A stretch of DNA of 49,370 bases from Moraxellaceae bacterium (GTDB lineage: Bacteria > Pseudomonadota > Gammaproteobacteria > Burkholderiales > Rhodocyclaceae): positions 1 through 49,370 of the forward strand of contig JAVHYF010000010.1 in assembly GCA_031119205.1 (NCBI GenBank), given 5' to 3'. A program made the position numbers and the translations under genes. The notes under the pieces are model-generated. The model searched no databases, had not been told where the DNA came from, and worked only from the letters and a program-made list of their open reading frames with translations. This document shows positions 8,225 to 18,400 of this stretch, one piece after another (the stretch's first letter is position 1; each line of letters opens with the position of its first letter).

Positions 8225-9329
8225 TCAGACGCCCTGTTTCAGGCTGGCCTCGATGAAACCATCCAGGTCGCCGTCGAGCACAGCCTGGGTATTCCCCACT
8301 TCATGGTTGGTGCGCAGATCCTTGATGCGGCCCTGGTCCAGCACGTAGCTGCGGATCTGGTGGCCCCAGCCAATGTCGCTCTTGGCGTCTTCCAGCTTCT
8401 GCTGTTCGGCCTGGCGCTTGCGCAGTTCCAGTTCGTACAGGCGGGCGCGCAGCATGCTCCAGGCCTCGTCGCGGTTGCGGTGCTGCGAACGGTCGTTCTG
8501 GCACTGCACGACGATGCCGGTCGGCACGTGGGTAAGACGCACGGCGGAGTCGGTCTTGTTGATGTGCTGACCACCGGCGCCGGAAGCGCGGTAGGTGTCG
8601 GTACGCACGTCGGCGGGGTTGATGTCGATCTCGATCGAGTCATCCACCTCCGGGAACACGAACACCGACACGAAGCTGGTGTGGCGGCGGGCGTTGGAGT
8701 CGAAGGGCGACTTGCGCACCAGTCGGTGGATCCCGGTCTCGGTGCGCAGGTGGCCGTAGGCGTAATCGCCGGTGACCTTGATGGTGGCGCTCTTGATGCC
8801 AGCGACTTCGCCTTCGGACTCTTCCATCAGTTCGACGGTGAAGCCCTTCTTCTCGCAGTAGCGCAGGTACATGCGCTCCAGCATCTGTGCCCAGTCCTGC
8901 GCTTCGGTACCGCCGGCACCGGACTGGATTTCGATGAACGCCGGCTGCGGGTCCATCGGGTTGTTGAACATGCGGCGGAACTCCAGCCCGCCGACTTCAC
9001 CGGCGACGCGCAAGAGGTCGGCTTCCACCGCCACGACGGTGTCCTCGTCCTCTTCCATGCTGGCGAGCTCGAACAGCTCCTGGGTGTCGGTCAGGCCCTG
9101 GCCGATGCCATCCAGCGCCAGCACGATGGTTTCCAGCGCCTTCTTCTCGCGGCCCAGCTCCTGGGCGCGCTGCGCGTCGTTCCAGATGTTCGGGTCTTCG
9201 AGCTGCTTGGAGACTTCCTCTAGCTTTTCCGCCTTGTCAGGGTAGTCAAAGATACCTCCGCAGTTCCTGCTCGCGGGCGCGCAGGTCGGCGATCTGGTTG
9301 GTGATGGCGTTGAGGCGTTCGGCTTCCAT
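8225..9329 (-). CDS. prfB: Peptide chain release factor 2, expressed by programmed +1 frameshift
   Basis: Class I release factor that reads UGA and UAA and triggers peptidyl-tRNA hydrolysis. Frame 0 starts at ATG 9329 and encodes 27 residues ([20 protein letters not shown]...) before an in-frame TGA. A +1 shift then continues to the stop at 8225, giving 367 residues, the normal length for RF2. The stop-recognition motif SPF is present ([12 protein letters not shown]) and the catalytic GGQ falls at about residues 252-254 ([18 protein letters not shown]). Any annotation starting at an internal Met (for example 9124) would lose the N-terminal domain. The gene heads the minus-strand run that ends with lysS, its usual partner. 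Expression is autoregulated through the frameshift: ample RF2 favours termination at the early UGA. Confidence 0.97.
9246..9260 (-). promoter_or_regulatory. prfB: prfB programmed +1 frameshift site
   Basis: On the minus strand the site reads CGGAGG TAT CTT TGA C: an internal Shine-Dalgarno-like CGGAGG (9260-9255), the slippery CTT codon (9251-9249), and the in-frame TGA at 9248-9246 followed by C. This matches the classical RF2 recoding signal. The weak UGA-C termination context and the SD element three bases before CTT promote the slip from CTT to TTT. Confidence 0.95.
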
Positions 9330-9362
9330 GGTGGGCTGTCGGATCGTAGAGAATAGCCGGCG

Positions 9363-9368
9363 ATTATA
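9363..9368 (-). promoter_or_regulatory. Candidate -10 element for prfB
   Basis: A perfect TATAAT occurs on the minus strand 33 bases upstream of the prfB ATG, in the 106-base gap after the RHS gene. No good -35 hexamer stands at 16-18 bases; a TTGGCT lies about 25 bases upstream. Position and sequence favour a promoter for prfB, but it is unproven. Confidence 0.45.
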
Positions 9369-9435
9369 CCGGCCCATCCCCTGCGTCCGATCCAGCCAAT
9401 CGGGTCCCGGCCTGCTCGCAGCCCGGACTAACCGG

Positions 9436-12400
9436 TCATCTCACTGAAATAACAATGACCTGCACGTTCTTCGACTTTCCGTATTCAACTGCTTTCTGGA
9501 TTTGCTCCCACTGAGCAGTTGTTGTCGATTTGGGCACCGCCACCTGAAGCTGGCGAGAGGAAATCTGGCTGGCGCTCAATGTGACGTTGCTCAATTCATA
9601 GCTCTTGAACTTGGTCGTCACGTCAATGCTGTTCTTCAGTGACGTGTAGATCTGTTCAGGGCGAGTGATCTTCGCCTTGGTCGTAGTGTCAATCGTCTTT
9701 GCGCTGATTGCTGTACTCGACAACTCATCGAAGAAATCAAAAGTCTTGAAGTTGGGAGGCAGTCTTGATCCAGCAGGTAATTGATTGAACAGGTAATTCT
9801 CCCAGCGAAGACCTTGCACCTTGATGCCGCTGCCCCATTTCAGGCCAGCATCGACACCAGGCATCATGCCGCGAGCCGGAACATACATCGCTGTCGCGAG
9901 CGTCAAAGTGCCTGCGGCCATACCTAGCGATCCTTGCAGGGGATCTCCGTGACCGAACTCTGCTGCTCCTTGTCCGAACTGATGGCCTCCCTGCGCCGCA
10001 AACGCAAAACGCGCTAGCCAGCCGACTCCTCCGCCGAACATCGTGGTGGCCGGTTGTACGCCTTCGGCAAGCCGGTACTCGAAGCTGTTGCGATAGGAGA
10101 TCTGTCTTTCCGCGGCCCTGAAGATGGCTTCATCAGGATCTGTGTAATGGGGCAGTCTGGTCCATGACAAGGTGTAACTGCTCTCTCCCTGCGTGAAGCG
10201 CGGAGCTCTTATCGTATCTCCACCATATACGGCCGATCTGGCGTTTCTGTAGAGCTGGTGTGCCGCATCGCTGCCTTCGGCGTACTCGTACTCCATAAGC
10301 GCACTCGTGAGGAATGCGGACTCCTTCTCGCTCAATTCGTTGAACGGATTACGGGCGTACTTCTCCAGCAGGACGTCCGTGTATTCGTCCTCGCGCCTGA
10401 GGCTCACGTATTCTTGTTGGGCCTGCCGGTCTGCCGGATTTGTCTTCAGACGTTCAAGTGCGGCCTCCATCCGCTTGCGTTTGGCATGCGTGAGGAAGTT
10501 ATTGCTCGCGGTGTTCAATGCGGCGCCGGAAGCGACGCCCGCGTCATGCCCGAAGGCTTGCGCGACGCCAGCTCCCATCAGCCGGGAAAGGCTGCCGAAG
10601 AGTTGCCTGCCCGGCTGCGAGGTGACGCCGAGTGCCATCTCGTCGCCGATGAGCGCGTTCAGGTACGGCGCTGCCGCTGCGCTGACACCTGCGCCGATGG
10701 CGCCGGCCCATGCATCCTGGTCGCGCATGTGTGCGACGCCGGCGCCGAGCAGCGCGTGGGCGGCTACGTGTCGCCACGAGCCTTCATCGCCGAAGAACGA
10801 ATCCGCGCTTCCTGCGTAGTCGCCGATGTAGTTGGCTCCCACGCTCGCGACCGTGCTTGAGAGCAGGTTGCTGCGATAGACGCGGCCACTGGTGACGAGA
10901 TCGCGCGTCGCGCCGGTGGCGAGACCCATGGTGATGCGCTTGGCGAAGAGGCCGACGCCTTGTTCGAATTGCTTACCGCTGAAGCCTTGACCGACGGCCG
11001 ATCCGATTGCCGATGACACGGCGCCCGCCGCGGTTTCGCGCCAGCTGAACTTCCCTTGCGAAAGCTGCGATGCAGCGCTGCCCGCGGCGCCCTGAGCGGC
11101 CGCGCGGCCGACATTCGCCCAGCTGAAGCCTTCGGTGGGCACGGATTTGCCGAACACCTTGTCGAGCATGCCGCCGCTGCCTGCCGAGATCGCGGACCCC
11201 AGAGCTGCCATGCCGACTGCCTGCCAGGAGAACTGGTCCTGCACGCCCATCGCCATGCCGACGGCCTGGCTGGCCACACTGCCTGCGGCGCCGCCGATCG
11301 CGGCGGCCGTGATGGCGGTGCTGGTGCTGGCAAGGCCGCCGCTCAGCGCTGCGACACCCGCGCCGCCGACGCTCGTGGCGGTGCCGCCGCCAGCCAGCGC
11401 GGCGCCCGCGCCGCCGGACAGCGCGCCCGCGGTATAGATGGTGACCACGATCGCAATGACCACCATGATGATCTGTGCGATGACGCCGCACTTTTTACCA
11501 GCGGGGGGCGGTGGCGCAGGCTGCGTGGGCGTAGTGTCGCCAATTGCATCGCCGATGTTGAAAGGCTTGTAGCTACCGGCATCGTTCGATCGCGCGATGA
11601 CAGTATTGGGCACGCGAAGCAGACTACCTTCGACCAGCACTGCGTCCGGATCCACCAGGCCGTTCTCTTCCGCGATGATGTACCAGAGTGACGCGTCGCC
11701 GAATACACGCGCTGCAATCTGACGCAGCGTTTCACCGGCCTGAACGACGATCTGCGAGGGCGCATTGGCAGGGTAACCGTCTGACACCGGCGAGTAGTTG
11801 ATGTCGAAGTTGGCCTTGAACTTACCCGCCTCCTGCAGCTGACCGAAGCTGCCGACGCTCTGTCCGTTCGCGAAGAAGAAGTGCTGCGCCTTGACGGCGT
11901 TGTCACGACGCAGCAGCGCATTCCCGAAAGCCTCTTCCTGCATGTCGGCCGTCGAGTAGTTGCCCTGCACGGCGGTGATGGGCTGGCCGTTCGCGCCGTT
12001 GGCGAAGTAGCGATTCGTCTTCCTGTCCTTGGTGTCGATGAAGGCCGTCAGCTCGCCATTTACGTTGTAGCGCCGCTCGGTCGCGCCCGGGAGCGGTGCG
12101 CCGGTGCCGGACGACTGGGACGCCTGGCCGGTTTCCATGTAGGTCGAACCGGCGCGATAGGTATGCGTGTAGGTGGTGGTGAGCTTGAGCTTGTTGTTGG
12201 AGGCGCGGAAGTCGTAGGACTGCACGTTGTACGAGCGCAGCACGTTGGCTGCGTCGTAGCTGTAGTTGACCTGCGTCTCGCGCTGCATCAGGTAGTTGTA
12301 ACCACGCCTGTACGTCGTTTGCCCGGACATGCGGCCGTCGTCGTCGAACACGCTGTTGCGGTTGCGTTCGACGAGTTCGTAGTTCTCGACGGTCAGCGTG

Positions 12401-15400
12401 TTGTCGACGACCTGTCGCGAGGCCTTGTCGTACTGATAGCTCGCGGTAATCCACGTGCGCGCGGTTTCCGTTACCTCGTGCGTGCCGATCGCCTCACGAT
12501 TCAGGCCCGTGTGCTCTACCGTGCTCAGGCGGCCGAGGCCGTCGTAGGTGTAGCGCTCGTCATACAGTCCCGCCTCGTGCTTGTAGTGACCGTATCCGGA
12601 CCAGCTGCCGTCGTATTCCTCAGTCTGGATGTTCTCGTAGACGATCCGCTGGCTGCCGTAGGTCTGCATCGTCCTGCGTTGACCCATCGAGTCGTAGCCC
12701 AGGCTGATGCCTTGCGTGGTGCCGATTTTTATCGTGCCGTTGTCGTTCACGCCCTGACTCACGACGACACGGTTCATCGCGTCGTAGGCATACCAGAGGT
12801 CCTGCGTCTGCTGTGCCTGCTGGTGATCGAAGTACGTGCTGTGGATGCGGGTGCGGTTTCCTTGCGCGTCGTAGCTGTAGCGCAGCGTGTAGCGAAGATC
12901 GCGCAGATCACTGATCCGGCCGAGCGCGTCGTAGGTAATGCGCAGATCCTGGTGCGTGCGGTCATAGGATGTGGTTGCTGTGTTGCTGCCGATCTTCGTT
13001 TTCTCGCGAGTGCGGCGACCGGCGATGTCGTATCCGTAGATCGTAGTGCGATCGAGGCCATCGAAACCCTCGGAACCGACACTGGCCTCGACGATGCGGC
13101 TGAGCTGACCCGCGGTGTCGTAGGTGTATTTCGTGTTCTGCCCGATGCTGCTCGTCTGCGTGAGCATCGCGCCGGCTTCGTTGTAGGTGTAGCTGAAGAG
13201 CGTGTCGCCCAGATCCGAATGGCTGCTCACGCGATGGAAGTAATCGTGCTGCTTGCTCGCGTCGAAGCTCCACGTCATGTCGGCGCCGATCGCGTCGATC
13301 ATGCGGGTCTTGTTGCCGTACGCGTCGTACTCGTAATCGTTGACGCCCCACATCGGGGTGTAGCGGCGTGTCAGGTTGCCGTGCAGATCGTAGTGATAAC
13401 GCGTGACCTCGCCTTCGCCGTTGGTTTCGGCGATGCGGCGTCCGGCTTCGTCGTAGGCATAGCGGTTGATGACGATGTCGGCGGGCAGATAGCCTTCCAG
13501 ATTCGCTGGATCGGCGTAACGGAAGCCGCGGAGCGTGCCACTACTGCTTCGGGCGATTTCGCTTGCTACAGCGATCAGGCGATTGGCGCGGTCGTAGACG
13601 CTGCGCGTACGGAATCCGAGGGCGTCGGTGACTTCGACCTGATTGCCGAATGCGTCGTAGCGGATAGTCGTGCTGCCTGCGTCGGCGCGTGTCTCCTGCA
13701 GCGTTTGCCCTGCTGCGTTGAGCGTATTGCGGGTGAGGTTGCCGTTCGCATCACGCGCGGCGATCAGTCGACCCGCGAGGTCGTAGTAGTTACGGATCAC
13801 GGCGCGCGTGGGCGTACCTGTGCCTGTTACGCCGCCATTGCGCGTATCGACAACATTCGCGGAAGCGAGCCGGGTTTCGATGAGTTGGTTGCGCTGATCG
13901 AAGCGATAGTTCGTGGTGGACGATGCGGCATCCGTGAGGGCGACGACGTTGCCCCAGCGATCCAGTGTCTGCTTCTGCACCGGAGCGAGCGTCGTGGGGG
14001 CCTGCGTGCTGGCCGTGGTGTCCGAGTGGGCGAGGTTCGAATACGAATCCGAACGCGCGATGCTGAAAGTGCCGGCCGCGCGCGCGTAAGCGCTCGATGC
14101 GCCCGAGCGCTTGTACAGGATCTCGTACGAGTACTGGCCGACCGGAAGCAGGCTCGTATCCACGCGATAGCCGGTTCCGTGCGCCGTCGCTGGCAGAGCG
14201 ACGCGTTGCCCGCCGCTGGCCCAGTACTCGAAGCTCACCGTAGCGCCACTTTCCGCTGCCGTCGTCCAGGCCATGCGGCTGCCGCCGATGTCGGTCGGTG
14301 CTGCTATTTGCAGCAGGCCGCTGGGGTAGTCCGCCGCCTGCGAATTGATAGTGAGCGTGGCCGGCATGGTGGGTGTGCTCAGCGTGACGGTTGCGCGGCC
14401 GTTTGCTTGCGCGTAGGGGTCGGTCTCTCCACTGCGCAGATAGAGGATGCGGTAGTGGATGACGTGCTGGCCGGTCGGCAGCTGCGGAAAGGTCGTCCAA
14501 AAATCCGGGCTGGTGCCGCTTGCGGTGCTTTCGTAGACGGTCTGCGCCTGGTTGTCGAACCAGTAGCGCACCTTCACCGTGGAGCCTGCTTCGGCTGCGT
14601 AATTCCAGCTCAGCCGTTCACCGCTGATGGACACGTTGGTGAACCTCACGGTCGGGATCGCGATGTTGCTTTGCGTCGTCACGTTGGCGGCGGCAGGTGT
14701 GCCGCTCTGTACCGACGACACGCCCACCGTGCCTGTAGCTTCGCGATACGGGGAGGTGGCGCCGGAGCGTGTGTAGCGGATGCGGTACTGGTAGGTGCCG
14801 GCGAGGCCGGCCATGTTCACACTGTAATTCGTGCCGTTGGAGGTCGACACACTGCGCGCGGACCAGGCCGATCCGTTCCAGTACTCGAAGCTGACGGTGG
14901 CGCCGGCCTCGGGCGCCTGCGCCCAGGTGACCGATCCACCACTGTGCGAAACGGGAATCCAGATGGGTTGCTCGGAGCCATTCGACTGACTGTCGCGCGA
15001 GACGGTGGTGCCGTTCGTGGTGAAGTAGCCATTGGCGGTAGAAGCGTAGAAGGTCTCGCCGCTGCGCTGGTGATAGATGCGGTATTCGTATTGACCGGAA
15101 GGAATGCCGGCGAGATCGACGTTCAGCGAACTGCCGGAGCGTGTAACGCTTCTCTCGATCCAGGTGCTGCCGGATCGGTAGAAGAAGCGGAAGGCATTGA
15201 AAGCGGGGTCACTGGGTGCGGCCCAGGTGAGACCTACGCCGCCGATGGGCGACGCGGTGTCGCGCAAGGTCACGGTGTATTGCCCGGATGTGTCCTGGCC
15301 CATCACACGCACACGCTTGATCCTGCCGATGCCGCCCGCCGGCACGGGAATGTCATAGACGTTGCCGTTGCCGCCGCCGTCCCATGAATAGCTGGCGCTG

Positions 15401-18400
15401 GTTGGTTTGTTGCTCATCACCGCGGTGGTGAAGTCACGCGTCTCCACGGGCGCGACGCCATCCGCGTCTGCCAGCGTGTCGTACTCGATGCGCAGCTTGA
15501 ACGGGATGTTGCCGATGTTCTGGTAGTTGACGTTGATGGTGTTGAGGCCTGTCCAGGACCAGAAATCACCCGCCCACTCATAGCTGATATAGAAACTCGC
15601 GCTGCTGCCGATGCTCGCACTGGCGCCCGCCGATGTGGAGGCGGTCACGCTGCCCGTGGCCTCACGATATGGGGTTGTGGCGCCGGCTCGTGTGTAACGG
15701 ATACGGTACGAATAGGTGCCGGAAAGGCCGGCCATGCTCACACTGTAGTTCGTGCCATTGGCGGTCGATGCGCTGCGTGCAACCCAGTTCGATCCGTTCC
15801 AGTATTCGAAGGTGACACTGGCGCCGGATTCCGGTGCCTGCGCCCACGTGACCGAGCCGCCGCTTTGCGAGACGGATATCCATGCGGGTTGTTCTGAGCC
15901 ATTGGACTGGCTATCGCGCGAGACACTGATGCCGTTGGTAGTGAAGTAGCCGCTGGCCGTGGATGCAGAGAATGCCTCGCCGCTGCGTTGATGGAAGATC
16001 CGGTACTCGTATTGCCCGGACGGAATGCCGGAGAGGGTGACATTGAGAGCGTTGCCGGAGCGCGTGACCGGCAGGGTGATCCAGCTGCTGCCGGAGCGGT
16101 ACTGGAAGCGGAAACTGTTGAACGCCGGATCGCTGGGCGCGGCCCAGGTGAGGCCGACGCCGCCGGAAGGCGAAGCGGTATCGCGCAGGGTGACTGTGTA
16201 GTTGCCTGAGCCGTCCTGACCCATGACCCGCACGCGGTTGATTCTGCCGATGCCGCCAGCCGGGACTGGAATCTCGTAAACGTTGCCATAGCCACCACCG
16301 TCCCACGAGTAGCTGGCGCCGGTCGGCTTGTTGCTCATGACCGCAGTCATGAAGTCACGCACTTCCACCGGCGCAACACCATCCGCGTCTTGTAGCGTTT
16401 CGTACTCGATACGAAGCTTGAAGGGGATGTTGCCGATGTTCTGGTAGCTGACGTTGATGGTGTTCAGGCCGGTCCAGGACCAGTAATCGCCTGTCCATTC
16501 GTAGCTGATATAGAAACTCGCACTGCTGCCGATGCTCGCATTGGCAGGTGGGATGCTGCCGACGCCGCTTACCTGTGCGACGCCTTCGGCCGCTACCGGT
16601 GGCGTGCCAGGCGCGACGACAGCTGTCGTGGTGGCCGAAACGGCGGTGACGTTCGCGACGCTTTCCGCCGCGGGCGGCGCGCCACCTGGTGTAACGGTGG
16701 CTGTGGTCGTGATTCCAAGCGTGGCGCTGGTGATGTTGACTACACCGGTCTGCTCGGAGATGACGCGGTTCCCGACGCGATAGCGGATGCGGTACTCATG
16801 GTTGCCGACAGGTTGGTTGTTGATGTCGACCTTCCATTTGGTACTGCTGGTCTGGATGGCGAGTGCCGTGAAGCTGCCGCTGCCCTGCGGTTTGATCTCG
16901 AAACTCGCTACGATGCCCGCGTCGGCAGGTGGAATGGTCCAGTGGATCGTCTTGCCGGCGTCGCCGGGCGGATTGTTCTGATCCAGACGCAACGACCAGT
17001 CGTTGCTGTTGGCATAGGTTTCCGTATAGAGGCGGATGCGCGTGATGCGGCTGATACCGCCCCAGTCGGAATTGCCGTCACTCCATTGCGAAACGAAGCT
17101 GGTGGCGCCGGCCGCCGTGAGGTACGTGTGGCTCAACGGGCCTTGCTGGTGCGATGATTCGTGCGGCAGATAATCGATGACGATGCGCACGCGGCTGCTT
17201 CCCAAGCTAGCCCAGGAGAAATTGATACGGTTCTCGCCCGTGAAGTAATAGGTGTCACCCGCCCACTCGGATATAACTTGCTGCTCGGAGCTGGAGACGA
17301 TGGCCGCTATGGTGCTGCCGCCCCCGCTGCCGGTCACGCCATCAACCGTGTACTGGATCGGATAGAAGGGCTCTTGCGTCAGGTTCTGGTTCGTAACATT
17401 GCGGACCGGTCCGGTGCCCGTCGAAGATAGCTGACCGACCTTCTTTGCGATGACTGCACTGCCGCGGTAGTGAACGATCTCGTAGTCGTAGATGCCGGCC
17501 GTCGCCAGCATCGGTGGTGTGACGCGAAAGCTGCCGCTCTGGCGTACGGCTGTGAAATCCGCCCAACTGCTACCGGAAGCGGGCTTGAGACGCAGCACAG
17601 CGGTGACAGTCGAATCGCTGGGTGCAGTCCAACTGAGTGCGGCGTTGCCATGTGTGGTCGCCAGCGTGGGGATTTCTGCCGCGGGATCGGCCGGTGTCTG
17701 ACTGATGCTGATGCTGGAGTTCGTGGTGCCATCGACACGGAACGTGCCGGTCGCTTCCGCGAAGATTGTGTTCTCCGGCGCGCGGCTGTAAGTGATCCGG
17801 TACTCGTAGAGCCGACCCGCCGAGTTGACGAGCGCACTGACGTCGACGCCAAGCTTGTTCTCGCCAAGGTGGCCGACCGGCAATTCTGTCCATGCGCCAC
17901 TGCCGTTCTCACGATATACGAAGCGTGCGACGACACCGGCGGAAGCGGGCGCGTTCCAGGAGATGCGTGGCCGCGTAACGATCTTGTGGTTGGGATCCTG
18001 GTTGTAGTAACCGTTGTTCAGGTAGTAGCCGCCCGAATCGGCGAGCGTAGCGAGCGGATCGACTACGTACTCCGAGTGTGTGTACGCGTTGCTGTAGTCA
18101 TCGTAGTAGCGGATTTCCCGGTAGACCGCGTTCGGATTCTGCGGGCCTGCCGTCTGGCCGATGCTCACCGCGGCATCGATGGTCTCGAGGTCGCTCGCCG
18201 GCGTGAAGACGGGCAGGCGGCGCTGTACGACACGACCAAGCAGGTCATACACGGTCTCTGTACGCATCTGCTCGTTCGCTGCGAGCGACGACAGGCCGGC
18301 GGTGCTACTGACGGCGGTCTTCAAGTCGCGCTGCTGGCTGCGCACTTCCAGTGTGGCGTTGCCAGCCAGATCGTAGAGGAACACCTTGTCGATGCCGTCG

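Noticed and set aside
11881-15387. 1168-residue open frame on the plus strand inside the RHS gene
   Set aside because: The minus-strand RHS frame has clear YD and Fn3-like repeats throughout. The antisense product has no recognisable domain and no ribosome site.
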